Shown here one piece after another: positions 10,919 to 27,353 of a stretch of 64,000 bases of DNA. Where the stretch lies: positions 23,240,256 through 23,304,255 of the forward strand of contig OX155965.1 in the NCBI GenBank assembly GCA_944548615.1. Reading direction: 5' to 3'. The notes beneath the pieces were generated by a model. It saw only the letters and a program-made list of their open reading frames with translations. It had not been told where the DNA came from and made no database searches. The stretch is from Micropterix aruncella (Eukaryota; Arthropoda; Insecta; Lepidoptera; Micropterigidae). Within the stretch, counting starts at the first letter, position 1, and every line of letters begins with the position of its first letter. The translations under genes were made by a program, and so were the position numbers.

Positions 10919-11521
10919 GCCTAATTTGTAACGCTCCAAACATCCATACAAATATGCATGTTTCTAGGATTGAAATTTTATGAAAATATACCTAAATATG
11001 TTCTATATACCTAAATGCCTAAATGTAGATAACATTCCGAAAATGTAATAAAAAACCAAACAATTTTTTGCAATTTCTAACTGCGTATAACCCCTTAATA
11101 GCACAAAAGCATGCTGTTATTGAGCGATTGTCACTTAGTGACATGTATGTGAAAGCAAAGTATAGGGTTTCCAATAAGAGCGGGGGCGGGTCGATGTTGA
11201 CAGTCTGTGGCGGCCATGTTGTTTTGGCTGCATCTGTCAAATTTGTTGTTTATACTGTCAACATCGACCCACCCCGCTCTTATTGGAAAACCATATACTT
11301 TGCTTTCACATACATGCCACTAAGCGACAATCGCTCAATAACAGAATGCTTTTGTGCTATTAAGGGGTTATACGCAGTTAGAAATTTCTTATTACATTTT
11401 CGGAATGTTATCTACATTTAGGCATTTAGGTATATAGATTATATTTAAGTATATTTTCAGAAAATTTAAATCCGAGAAACATGCATATTTGTAAGGACGT
11501 TCGGAGCGTTACAAATTAGGC
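10919..11521. mobile_element. Foldback element with 270-290 bp inverted arms
   Basis: The arms 10919-11204 and 11254-11521 are reverse complements with scattered differences and small indels, around a 49-bp spacer. The outer ends are GCCTAATTTGTAACGCTCC and its complement. No transposase frame: the apparent open frames are mirror images of each other. No clear target duplication was seen. A foldback/MITE derived from a cut-and-paste transposon is likely. Confidence 0.8.
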
Positions 11522-12640
11522 GGCGTAAAGATCAGAGTAGCAGCTGTTTTAATGCCGCGCAATATCTGGATAGACCCTTATTATTGTATTTGCATAGCTC
11601 TATTTATAGATCTATTTTATACCAGATAGCTAAAAGTAGTCGTTCTTATATCAAACAAGTGAATTTCGTCAGTTGAAACATCTCTGTCACAAACATCTCT
11701 GAAACAAGTCGTGCGTTCAGTTTATACTCTCTGTTTGTAGTTTTGAGTTTCAAAATGCCTCTCGAGTGTAGTAGAAAACGAAGAGAATCTGATAAGGTGC
11801 AAAAATCAAGATAAAAAAAGAGAAATGTTTTTATTCCAAAACTATGCCGAAAAGGAAGATGCAGAGCGCGTCACAATCTCTGACTTATGAGCGCACGGGA
11901 GCACGCATGTGGGAATAATGTTTCGCAGACAACAACAATTCGGAATATTAAACACTGCTGATGAAGCAGAGGGTTTATCTTAGGGCCCCGGCTTAGATCA
12001 ATCCGTGTAAGTTGCAAAAAAATAACAATATGTAAACGTCTTTTGAAACTTTCAATGCATTTTTCTCAAAACGGTGTTTTCAAAGTCGGTGAGCACGATT
12101 TCTGAAAAAACAGCTAAACCGACCGGTCTGAAATTTTAACACAATCTTCTGGGATATATTTTTCAGGGATTGATCGAAGGAATAAGATTTCCGATAATAA
12201 TCTCTATTTTTTTAAACAACATAACCAAAAAATTTTGTTCAAAAATCGGATTTTTTACTTTTTGGAGCTGTTATGTCAAAAATCAAAATTTCGCCTATTC
12301 CTTCGATCTATACCTAGATTTATCTTTCCACTAATAGACTGTTCTGTTTTTTTTTATTTCATATAATCCAAACCGAAGATATCTTGCTCACTGCCAGACA
12401 CCTTTTTTTGAAGGACCTCCAGGAGGTCGTCTACAGGAGCCCTGTAAATCTATATTTTTAAAAATGAAAAATGTCAAAATATAGTTTAAAGTCACCACTA
12501 TATTTATTAATACTTCTTGTATTTGTCAAAAAAAAAACTCTTTTCAGAAAAAAAAACTTAAAATAACGACTTTTTGGTCGTGCAACTGTATATAACCCCT
12601 TTGAACATGTGTGTCAGTACCTTCAAGGGAACATTGAACC
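11522..12640. other. Unassigned sequence
   Basis: AT-rich with homopolymer runs, and a small inverted repeat at 12410-12432 (GGACCTCC, AGGAGGTC). No convincing frame or repeat partner in the window. Confidence 0.4.
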
Positions 12641-12835
12641 CTATATAGGGAGTCAGCCACTTGAATACTTTTTAGGCGTCTTCTATAATTTTATATGATC
12701 TGTGGCCCGCATAGGCTGTTGAAATAAATGTTTCCATAAGGCCGGCGCTACACACTTGAAACTTTTTGGTAGCAGCTAGTGGCTAATGTGGCGTCGCTGT
12801 GAGTTCCCGATTTGTCCGCTAGGGGATTCGGTGCG

Positions 12836-12947
12836 TTTATAAAGCGGCGACTTGCATGGACGGTCGACTATTTGCCGCGCTAAGTTTGACTGGCCCGTTC
12901 ATCTCTGCCGCCTTGCGAACACATTTCGAAACGTACAGCTGATTTCG
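12836..12947 (+). promoter_or_regulatory. Candidate promoter and first exon ending in a donor site
   Basis: A TTTATAAAG box at 12836-12844 lies in a locally GC-richer island (12740-12945). It is followed about 105 bp later by TCGGTGAGTATTT, a good splice donor (GT at 12948-12949). An ATG at 12852 opens a 61-codon frame that reads through the donor, but it would sit only a few bases beyond a TATA-directed start region. No downstream exon was identified, and a transposon end could look the same. Confidence 0.25.
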
Positions 12948-13530
12948 GTGAGTATTTTAATTATTTATCGTAGCGAAAAATCTTTTAAAACATTTTTGAA
13001 AAGTATATTTTTATTCATTCCTACACCTAATCTATAAGGCATAATATATCCTAAATAATACATTATTTACTAGTTATAAAATCTGTATGAAATTCCAAAA
13101 TATAAACATCTTAATATGTGCTTGCATGTGTGTATACACTTATTCGTTAATTAATTATTTCGTTAATTCATGCTTTTATCGGTGGAATTATTATTTTTTA
13201 ACAGATTATGTATATTTATATAAACATTATTACTAAATCTTCCTCAATGACCATTTCAATCTTAATTCAATGACTAATTTATTTTATTATTATTATATTG
13301 TTTTACTGTTATCTCTGGATTTGCACAGCCAGACTTATAAAAAATCATAAGGATCAAAGTATAAGTAAGCCTACCTTAGTACGGTGTTAGGACTGTCTAC
13401 AATAGAGAGATCATCAAACCACATGCTGGAGAATGTTTATTATTTTGGAAAAAAAGGTATTTCTTATTGATTGCCATACGAACATAATATGTAAATAGTT
13501 ATAAAAATGCTTCACTTACGATTAATTTAA
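12948..13530. other. AT-rich sequence, possible intron
   Basis: Very AT-rich, no frame. It follows the candidate donor site at 12948. Confidence 0.35.
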
Positions 13531-13548
13531 TTATTGAAAATTTTCGCT

Positions 13549-14110
13549 ATATCATTTTCTACGATTTTAAGTGTTAGTTTCGCAGCTCAGCAGAGCCTAG
13601 CTCTGCTTCAAACTGCTTTTGACTATGAAGCACTAAGCAAGACGACAATAATTTATAGCTGGTTTGCAGAATTCAAACGCGGTCGTGTCAATTTAAGTGT
13701 TGAATTTCGCAAAGGTTCACCGCTGTCAACATGGAAAACTTTGATACTGTGCGCCGTTTGATCGAAACAAACAGGCATGGGACCTACTATGCCATTCGGG
13801 CATTCTTAGGCATATGTATGAGCAAGGTACAATCGATTCGACACAAACCGTAAACGCTTCATCATCTTGCATCATGACACTGCTGCCTGTCTGATGTCCA
13901 GACAGACAAACGAATTTTTGAAGGCAAAAACGTAGAACTCATGAGCTATCCTCCACACAGTCCCGACTTAGCAATCCTTTCACTTCTTCTTGCTCCCAAA
14001 AATTAAGAACCTATTGCGCGGTCATCGATTTTCCTTTCCAGAACAGACTGTCGAAGAACATGAAAAATATGTTTTTGATATACCACGGAGGAGTGGAATA
14101 AATTATGTAA
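13549..14110 (+). pseudogene. Mariner-like transposase pseudogene
   Basis: The first part reads ALSKTTIIYSWFAEFKRGR followed by VNLSVEFRKGSPLST, the helix-turn-helix region of mariner transposases. A +1 shift continues it (NFDTVRRLIETNRHGTYYAIR). After a large internal deletion come a degenerate form of the HDNA block and KNVELMSYPPHSPDLA, which holds the last residue region of the D,D34D catalytic triad. Further shifts lead to KNLLRGHRF and EEWNKL. The N-terminal Met, most of the catalytic core and both TIRs are missing or unrecognised. It is a dead copy; the subfamily was not assigned. Confidence 0.8.
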
Positions 14111-14114
14111 CTTT

Positions 14115-14390
14115 CCCGTGCTACCAACAGACGAGAAGGGAAAGTATTGTGAACGCGGTTCTGTGTGTCTGCCTGTGTGTATTCCTTCACGATAGCGCCC
14201 AAACGCTTAATCGATTGAGCTTAAGTTTGGCATGCATGCATCATTTCGTCATGGCAAAAGTTGAGAAGGTTGTGGTTGAAATCGGTCCACCAGAGGGCGC
14301 CCTAGACATATTTCAATCTCGACATATTGGACTTAGAGGCTTGACATTCGGTACACAGATGCCTTGTTGGGCCGAAATCACATTGTGACA
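14115..14390 (+). repeat. Family G repeat, copy 1
   Basis: Blocks GAAAGTATTGTGAACGCG, CACGATAGCGCCCAAACGC and GGTCCACCAGAGGGCGC recur at 48240-48640, and inverted at 50395-50600. Non-coding. Confidence 0.6.
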
Positions 14391-14399
14391 TTTTGGCGA

Positions 14400-15127
14400 C
14401 AGCGAATGGTTTCGTGCAGCGTTGGCCATAAGATCCACCGTGCTTTCGCGTCGGTCCAACTCACGATTCAGCTCCTATTCAATAGCCTCCTCGTGTGGAA
14501 GATTTGCCCGGGTACGGCTCCCGTGTTCCAGACTTCACGGCTTGTGGATCCGTTTCCTCAGGGGATTGCCTCCCGGTGCTACTGGGCGGTTTGCGCACCG
14601 TGCGGCGACAGTCAATCGGTATGTGCACTCTGACTAATTCATTACTGAAGAAGCCGGGAGACTATGGAAATATACTGTTTCCTAAGCAGCGGGGGTGGAT
14701 GGTGACCTATCGCCAACCCCTCTTGAAATGACCAATTCGGTACCTGCTCCTGAATTCAAAGCCGGGAAAAGATGCCAATGGTCTGCGATATATACAAACT
14801 GAATCACCGCTGAACATACGGCAGGTAGAAGTCGCGCAAGTGACTTCAACCCGTAACCAGTCGGGAGGTTAATCGTATCCTAAAGGTTAATTCCAGACGG
14901 AGATATTCTTCCAAAACTGGTAGACAAAGGGCGAGGCTGTCCTCATGGGACCTTTTCCCGTGCCTCGTCGTAAGGCGTTGGCCTCTGATGGGCATGTTGC
15001 CTTATCTTAACGGGTTTTTTTTATCCGTCTCTTTGTTTTCTACGCTCACCTCACGGGTGATAGTCAATGATCAATGTCGTTAAAAATTCCTGAGGTGACG
15101 GGTTCGCCCGTTGTACTTGACACCTCT
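14400..15127 (+). repeat. Family A element, nearly full-length copy
   Basis: About 730 bp, from GAATGGTTTCGTGCAG to the family 3' end ACGGGTTCGCCCGTTGTA followed by CTTGACACC. It serves as the reference for block order of the family. No long frame is conserved with other copies. Internal RNA polymerase III boxes were not recognised, so calling it a SINE would be premature. Confidence 0.7.
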
Positions 15128-15134
15128 AAGTGTG

Positions 15135-15370
15135 ACATTTTAGTTGGAATATTTCATATTCAAGCTACACTAATATTATTCAAATTTCGCAGTACATTTT
15201 AAACAAATATTAACGCCATTTGTTAGCGCTTGGCCCAACCCCGCCCTTAGCCAAACGAACCACGCTGCGGCTTTCGCAAAAGAAACCAACCGGGTTCGTC
15301 CTACCAATTTAATTTATGAAATTAATATTCAGATGAAATCAGTCTTTATCTACTTGCCGGGATATTCAAA
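15135..15370 (+). repeat. Family F repeat, copy 1
   Basis: Shares CAAGCTACACTAATATT, TTAGCGCTTGGCCCAA and GAAATTAATATTCAGATGAA with 22925-23215 and 48680-48950. Confidence 0.6.
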
Positions 15371-15636
15371 GCGATTTTTTTGGTGTTTTCATTCCAGACT
15401 CTTTCAGAATTGGCTTCATCGGTAATATGGCCGCTACAAAGCCTGCCAAAAAGCTATGAAAAACTATAACTAGATTTGATTGGAACGCGACCGGTTAATT
15501 AATATGATAAAAACGCTCACAAAGGCTGAATATGAATCAGTGAACGTATGCACAAATCAGAATCAGTCAATCGTGAATTGTGAAAAATCTTTTCATTAAA
15601 CCAGCAGTTGTGCACAATTGAAAATTGGCGAACAAT

Positions 15637-15930
15637 AAATTCTTTTATTTATTTATTCATTTAGGAATTAATATTTATAAAGCCTTCATTTTGCTTATTA
15701 AAATATCAGAAACAGAATGGCAAAACCTTAAGCTTAACCTTATTTGATTCTGTCACCCAACTGTAACCAACGCGTGCTAGGGTGGACAGAGCTCAAATAA
15801 TACTTTTTTTTAAAAAGTCGTATTAAAAGGCTCGCTAAAATTAAATTGCACTTAAATGTGGCCATTAAAAAAATAAATCGTAATTAATTATTAAATCGGC
15901 ATAGACTTAAAAATAAAAGAAAGTCTTATC
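15637..15930 (+). repeat. Family B SINE-like repeat, copy 3
   Basis: Same block order as 665-1010, with CTGTCACCCAACTGTAACCA and the terminal AAATCGGCATAGACTTAAAA. Confidence 0.65.
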
Positions 15931-16079
15931 GATTTATTATTGATTTGTTTAGTCGTCAATCGTGACTAACGATTGATTAGTTACAATCGTAATCTTGACT
16001 GAAATTGTGATTGAAATTCTCGACGGTTGTCAACTTCAAGTTTTGTATCGATTTTTTGTATCGATATTCGATCTATTTT

Positions 16080-16440
16080 TTTTACCATTTATTTGTTTAA
16101 CTGTTTTTCAGAATTCACTATAAACTTATTTCTAAAATTTTTAATTTTTGTTTTGATAATTTTTATGTTTTTATTATTTTATTCCAGACAATATTTGATC
16201 TATTTTTTACCATTTAATTGTTTAACTGTTTTTCAGAATTCACTATAAACTTATTTCTAAAAATTTTAATTTTTGTTTTGATAATTTTTATGTTTTTGTT
16301 ATTTTATTCCAGACAATATTTGATCTATTTTTTACCATTTAATTGTTTAATGGTTTTTCAGAATTCACTGTAAACTTATTTCTAAAATTTTTAATTTTTG
16401 TTTTGATAATTTTTAAGGATATTAATTTTTGTACTGATAA
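16080..16440 (+). repeat. Tandem repeat, about 125-bp unit, three copies
   Basis: Units start near 16080, 16206 and 16331, each with TTTAACTGTTTTTCAGAATTC or a one-base variant. A short GATAATTTT repeat follows to 16474. The hydrophobic open frame at 16027-16248 is a by-product of this AT-rich array. Confidence 0.8.
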
Positions 16441-19260
<2,820 letters not shown>

Positions 19261-19540
19261 CACGACTGCCCAACAAAAAATTGTGTAATGTGTTCAGGCT
19301 TCATCTATGTATGTTTTCCGTTTCTTCATTCCACCATAACTTCTAAACGCTTGGATGGATTTAAAAGTGTGTGGTATAGTTAAAACCGTTATGTCATCTC
19401 GAGTAGCATACGGTCTAAAACCTTAACTGTCTAAATATCAAGTAAGGTTGTCTAAATGTCCAAATGTCAATAAATTAACATAAATATATCCTGTTTAGTT
19501 TTAAATGAAAGATCTGATTGAGTACATTCCGGAAATATAG

Positions 19541-20914
<1,374 letters not shown>

Positions 20915-21000
20915 ATAAATACATAAACCACAAATATTTCATAAAAAAAGCGTTCTGAAAATAATTATTTAATAGTACACTTTCTGTAACGGAAGTCGTG

Positions 21001-21937
21001 TTTTTTTTAATATACTTCCTTGTTTTCAATGTTTTAATGGAATATTCTGTAAATCAAGTAACACGACTTAATACTATCTTCAATAACTCTCTACAAGCGC
21101 TATTACAATAAACTAATAACATAATTTCAAAATTTTATTTTAATTCAATGGTTAATAAGATACTTGATAATGAGAAGTTTATAAATAAACATCATAGCTC
21201 AATTAAGCATAAGCAATAACTAGTAGTTTTAAAACAAAAAATTAAAGTGTATTCCATCTAATAATGCGAAGCCAATTCGTAAGCATAACACCAAATTTTA
21301 TCATAATATTGAAATCATAATATGTTAAAGCTAATGGGGCATCAAATGATGTAAATCCGCTGAATTCTCAAATGTTGAATATTACACTACCATGAAAATT
21401 TCTCTTATTACTTTGAATAGGAATTAAAGCGTAAAAGCGGAGGCGTTACGCCCGCTACGCTTCTGCTACGACGCCTACGAATTTCTCATTGTTTAGGAAA
21501 ACAATAGCCTAAACGAAATAACCGTAGCTATCTGATACAAGAGCTACATAGACATTATTGAGATTCTTTTTCAGAAATACAAAAGCATGTGTTTATAAAT
21601 ATAGAGAAACTAAAACGATATAGGGCCCTCAGAAATTTTTGACGAAAAGTGATTTTTATTACTTTTCTCAAAACCCTCTCCACCAATATACAATACTGTA
21701 ACGCAAAGTTGAATCAATTTATGAAACTCGCCGTTCAACTACTATCTGGTATCCTCCTCGTAGAGGTACTTATTCTGTCAGGGCCAAATAAACTACAAAA
21801 TCTCAAATTTTCAAAAATCCTGAGATCAAATTCTCGCATCTATTCCGGGGGACTCCCCGTCGCTTATTTTCAGTGTATTTTCTCGCAAACGCACATTCGC
21901 AGCGAACAAGCTTCATGTATCAAATTCTCGGTGGATG
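21001..21937. other. AT-rich sequence, no gene seen
   Basis: A small inverted/direct GC motif lies around 21440-21480 (GCGTTACGCCCGCTACGC). No frame or repeat partner recognised. Confidence 0.45.
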
Positions 21938-22701
<764 letters not shown>

Positions 22702-22920
22702 GGTCGCTGTCCGGTTTGCTAACCACGCTGCCCTTCCGGCTAATAACTAGGGTCTGGAGATGTATGTTTCTTATGACAGCGGAAGTAGTCTTCTATCCTT
22801 AAATCGATTCGTTGACCACCCGATCCCGAGTGACCATGGCGAATAAAGAGCGCCTCGGTACGTGGTATATTCAAACTGAATAACCGTTTACGTCATGAGA
22901 AGACCGCGCAAGCGATCTCC
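22702..22920 (+). repeat. Family A element, partial copy
   Basis: Blocks TTGACCACCCGATCCCGAGT and GACCGCGCAAGCGATCTC match the family. Confidence 0.6.
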
Positions 22921-22924
22921 GAAA

Positions 22925-23215
22925 TCACGTGAAATTTCGGTTCGAATATCTCATATACAAGCTACACTAATAATATTTAAATTCCGCCATAATTTTAAAT
23001 TAAATAATAACGCAATCTGTCGGCGCTTGGCCCAAACCAGCCTTTATTCGAGAAATTGACCAATGAGCCGTCGCAGTGGAACCTTACCTAGTTTGTCCGC
23101 CGGCCGAGAGAGGGCGCTCATCGATTTTATTTATAAAATTAATATTCAAATTAAATCAGTCCTTCACTACTTGCCGGGAAAGTTTTTGGGTGACACAACC
23201 GATTTTTTAAATAAT
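22925..23215 (+). repeat. Family F repeat, copy 2
   Basis: Shares CAAGCTACACTAATAAT, CGGCGCTTGGCCCAAACC, AAAATTAATATTCAAATTAA and GTGACACAACCG with other F copies. The 90-codon frame across it is not conserved in them. Confidence 0.6.
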
Positions 23216-23703
23216 TTCTTCGGTCACTGCCGTAGGGCGTCCAGAGCGTGGCTCGTCTATGTTGGAAGTTCTTCCCCGCTTAAACTCCGGACACCAACGT
23301 GTAACCGTAAAATATGGCGGATCATTCACCCCTAATGTCCCTCATCAGTAGTGAATTATTTATTCCTTAATAAAAGAATCAAGCACAACTACTTAATTAC
23401 CGCGCGAACTTCAATTCTCTGCACGTCGCCAAGACGCAACAAGCCGATAAAAAATTACCTCGGAATAAAAAAACAGTCGCAATGTAATCAGTTTTTACTT
23501 TCCTGGCCCACCAAGCGACGAGGAGGTAAGGTATTGTGAACGCGCCATTTTTTTCGAGATGAAGCATATATATACATTTTTACCTACCCCCCCCCCCCCC
23601 ATCACCCGATATGATTGACTATTTCCATCAAATCATGGTACTCAAACAAACTACGTTAATTTTAAGTAAACTAACAACGTTTTTTCTCGATTTGTGACTT
23701 AAC

Positions 23704-23800
23704 AGTTATTATCTATTATACTATCACTATCACGTTATACTATCACTATCACCTTATACTATCACTATCACGCTATACTATACTATCACTATCACGTTAT
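23704..23800 (+). repeat. Minisatellite of TATACTATCACTATCAC units
   Basis: About four imperfect units of roughly 22 bp. Confidence 0.85.
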
Positions 23801-23811
23801 TTTTTTCGAGG

Positions 23812-23841
23812 CCCGCTAAAAGGCAATTGCCTTTTAGCGGG
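23812..23841. repeat. Perfect 30-bp palindrome without spacer
   Basis: CCCGCTAAAAGGCAA is directly followed by its exact reverse complement. Confidence 0.95.
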
Positions 23842-23877
23842 GCTTAACTTGAGCCAGGCCCACTGGTCCGGCTTCTG

Positions 23878-24214
23878 ATTCCGGGTTTTTGTAAAATATT
23901 TGTGGTGTATGTAATTGTCAATAAATACACATATATATTTTCAAAATAGTCTTTGTCAAACCTTTCGTTTGATACTGAACACCTTTATTTATCTTCATTT
24001 ATTGATATTTGGGCATTTAGAAAAATATTTATTTGACATCTGGATAATTTACGTGATTTATGACACTCAGGATAACATAACGATCTAGCAATAGGTACTA
24101 CACACTTCTATATCGATTAAAGCATTTAGAAGTTATGGGGGAATAAAGAAACGGAAACCATACATACATGAACCCTGAACACATTACACTCCTTTTGTTG
24201 GGCAGTCGTGTAAT
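23878..24214 (+). mobile_element. Family D MITE, copy 4, left end missing
   Basis: Matches 39510-39874 from the ATATTTGTGG block onward and ends GGGCAGTCGTG followed by TA. Confidence 0.65.
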
Positions 24215-24301
24215 AAGGCGAAAATGATTTCTCTCTGTACATAAATGCTACAGCTTATATATCATTGTATTTAATCTTTAATGCCTTATCTTATGTATGC
24301 A

Positions 24302-24603
24302 TTGGGCCCGATAGCGTTTCTTTGTGAACTAAAACTAAAATTAGTCCAAGCGAACGAGACAGAGCGATACGTTAGAGCGGGATATGAAACGAACGATCGT
24401 CGATAAATACTACCTGTCGAACTTATACGCGTCCGAATAAATTCGAGCATATTTCGTGCGGTGTAAGATTTGACCTTGGCGGGCAGTTTTAATGCGAAAA
24501 AGTGACAACCGGTCATCTCACACTCCGCTTTAGCGTATTGCCCAGTCTCGTTCACACAAACTAATTTCCGATTTTAGTTCACGAAGAACCGCAATCGAGC
24601 CCA
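24302..24603. mobile_element. Family M MITE with ~70-bp terminal inverted repeats, copy 1
   Basis: The left end GGGCCCGATAGCGTTTC and the right end GAACCGCAATCGAGCCC are inverted, and the match runs about 70 bp inward through GTGAACTAAAA and CGAACGAGACAG. The flanks share ATT, fitting a 3-bp duplication as in PIF/Harbinger. It holds no transposase. Copy 2 (26503-27260) supports the boundaries. Confidence 0.75.
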
Positions 24604-24657
24604 TTATCTACGATAATCAAGAATAAAGTACAATATTTGTCCGCCCGATGCCGATAG

Positions 24658-24687
24658 CATTGATTTTATAGTGTAATAAAATCAATG
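24658..24687. mobile_element. 30-bp palindromic micro-insertion, second copy
   Basis: Same arms as 5562-5590 with one extra A in the centre. CCGATAG lies directly on both sides (24651-24657 and 24688-24694). The target differs completely from that of the first copy, so the two are independent insertions. Confidence 0.75.
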
Positions 24688-24938
24688 CCGATAGGTTGCA
24701 AATCAACACATTGCGATGCAATGATCTGTCTACACACAAGGAAGGCGTTAGAAAATGTGGGCGCTGACATTAAAACCACTCGTTTGTGCCGTCACATACA
24801 CACCATACACCACACGGGTCATTGCATAATCGTGGACCTTTAAACATTCTTGTATTTTTTTTAATAAACCAGTTGGTATCAAATTATTACTTTTGTGCAT
24901 CGTACTCACACGTATACTCAAAAATATACCAAAAATTA

Positions 24939-25212
24939 CTGAACTGAGAAAAATACAACTATGTAACACGGAAATACGCATGTTTAAACAAGGATTACTT
25001 ACATAACTCGGACTGTCGTCCATACGTATAAATTAACATGACGCTTAACGGCATTGGAGTAACGGTAGTTATCGTGTCGTAATGTGAAGGTCATGGTTAT
25101 TTCATTACTTTGCGACCTTTGATCTCGCTTCTAACATAACAGCATGTAGTAGTATATGTACGGTTAGAGTCGGACACATGAATCACGTTGAAAGTACAGT
25201 ATACTAACTGCA
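24939..25212 (+). repeat. Family H repeat, copy 1
   Basis: Starts with CTGAGAAAAATACAA and contains CGGAAATACGCATGTTT and GATCTCGCTTCTAACATAAC. Matches 39880-40142, 56351-57030 and, inverted, 55985-56270. Confidence 0.65.
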
Positions 25213-26502
25213 CGAAAAATATTGATACATAGAAATAAAAATAGAAATAGAAATATATTTATTGTCCGAAATTGTGGTGGTACATTTATGGAGATAATGC
25301 GTAAAATTATGTCCCTCACTCTTACCTGTTAAATTTACTTATCTGCTAATTTTGTAATTTCTTATTATAAAATGTCATTATTTCACTGGTTTGCCTATAA
25401 TATCTAAATCAAATCAATAATAATTCGTAATGTTCATTGAATGGCCTGAAATAACATTTTAAAAATAAATATAACAATATAAAATTCTAAACAGACCGCA
25501 TAGGTAGCACTAACAGTAGGACAATTAACAAAAATAATTCACCAATAATATAAAAAATAAAGAAAAAACAAAAATCAAGGAATAATCAAAATCCGCCTAT
25601 AAATACGAAATGTATACAATATAAATGTGTAATCTTCCTAATTGAATTATTGTAAAAAAATGCATACCAATATAATCAATTACCTAATGGAATTTCAACA
25701 AAATTCCTTGTTATTCAACAAAATTATGATTGAAACTATGTTATTCTGTATAAAACCGTAATAACAAAATGGTAATATTAGAATCAATCCAATATTTTTC
25801 CCAGTGTGTCCTCAATCTTTTTCAAACATCGTCCTGATTTTTTTAAAATTAGATTTTAGTACATTGACTTCTTATTAAATGCAATTTTGCAATTTTCTGC
25901 TATTTATACACCTTTGTAATTATTTTTATTTGAAGTAATACATATTAGAGGTTGTAAAACTTTTATTTTTAAATAAATGAATGGGTTTAATAGAAATTAG
26001 GACTCAATTTCTGCTTAAATCGGGTGAAATATTAATAGTGGATGCCATTGCGAATAAATGTATGGAATTCGGTATCTGTAATCAGAAATGCACTTGATAT
26101 CAAGACTCTGAGATTATTTTTTATTTTTTTAGTTTATTAAGTTATCTAATACAAAACGAAGAATTTGGCAAAAAAAAAACAAAAGTACAATAATAATATA
26201 TTTTACAACTTTTTTTGTGCTTTTGTTAAGATGACATTTGTCTGGATTTTATCACCCCACTAGATTGTATATCTGTTCTGGGGTGACTTCACTTTTATGT
26301 ATCTTTTTTCATTCATTAATAAAAAATATTGAAATATGGTAAGTAAATAAATTGACCAATAAATTTAGTAGTCTTAAAAGGTTCCTTATTGTGCACATAT
26401 GAAATTATAAATCTTTTTATTTAATACAATATTATTAATTTGTTTTAATCGTAATCAACTAATTGTTTTTGTGGTCAAGTATTAAGTAACAGATATAGGC
26501 CT
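25213..26502. other. AT-rich sequence, no gene seen
   Basis: An AAATAGA repeat lies at 25228-25260. The segment near 25700-25815 ends in AATATTTTTCCCAGTG, the inverted CACTGAGAAAAATA terminus also seen at 42520, 54957 and 56350. Confidence 0.45.
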
Positions 26503-27260
26503 CGATTGCGTTTCTTCGTGAACTAAAATCGAAAATTAGTCCGTGTGAACGAGACAGGGCAATACGCTAAAGCGGAATGTGAGATGACCGGTTGTCACTT
26601 TTTCGCATAAACTGCCCGCCATGGTCAAATCTTACACCGCACGAACTATGCTCGAATTTATTCGGACGAGTATAAGTTCGACAGGTAGTATTTATCGACG
26701 ATCATTCGTGTCATATTTCGCTCTAACGTATTGCTCTGTCTCGTTAACTTGGACTAATTTTAGTTTTGCAAATATTGTACCAATTTGAATGACAATTATA
26801 TATGTACTTCTAGTATTTAAATTTAAGATTTAGCTTTAGTTTGATTATTTAACAAATTACTTACTACTTTGGATGTTACTATGTACAGTTTTTAGTACGT
26901 ATATATTTGATTTATTGACTATTTCAATTGTTAGGCTTCTGCTTTGATTATTCAACTTTTTACCTGACTATTTTAATTATTGTGTGTTTAGTAGGTAGCC
27001 ATTGACTATTCTTTAATTTGTTTTGAAATACGATTCTACGACGAATAACTTTTAGTAGGTTCCAAAGTTTCTTAGATACTGTATATTTAAAAAAAATTAT
27101 ATATGTATGTAACGTAAAGATTAAAGTAGTAATGACACTTACTAACTGAAATATTTTGACACGTCCAAGAGCGGTTTTTAGCCACCAATTGGACACGAAC
27201 GTAAATGTAATGTAATGTAATGTTTTAGTTCACAAAGAAACGCAATCGGGCCCATAGTTT
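26503..27260. mobile_element. Family M MITE, copy 2, interrupted
   Basis: This copy is inverted relative to copy 1. The TIR ends GGCCTCGATTGCG and CGCAATCGGGCCC are flanked by ATA on both sides. The right arm is split at 26768 by foreign sequence and resumes at 27222 with TTTTAGTTCACAAAG. Joining the halves reproduces copy 1 colinearly. Confidence 0.75.
26768..27221 (+). mobile_element. LINE 3'-end-like insertion with TAATG tail
   Basis: About 450 bp ending in a short (TAATG)n tail. The last 110 bp match 54025-54139. It interrupts family M with a possible GTTTT duplication. A short microsatellite tail is typical of RTE-type LINEs and their SINEs, but no protein supports the class. Confidence 0.6.
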
Positions 27261-27353
27261 ACGGGGGCAAGATTTACTCGTAAATGGCTTCTATGTACTT
27301 GATATCAATGACTTTGAGGTACGGTACATAAATCGATGGTCACTTATTTTCAC

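Noticed and set aside
11019..11421. Two similar frames of 73 and 117 codons on opposite strands
   Set aside because: They are mirror images within the foldback element 10919-11521.
13990..14388. 132-codon frame as a gene
   Set aside because: It joins the end of the mariner pseudogene to family G by chance.
23704..23800. Possible CRISPR-like array
   Set aside because: Units are contiguous without unique spacers; it is a minisatellite.
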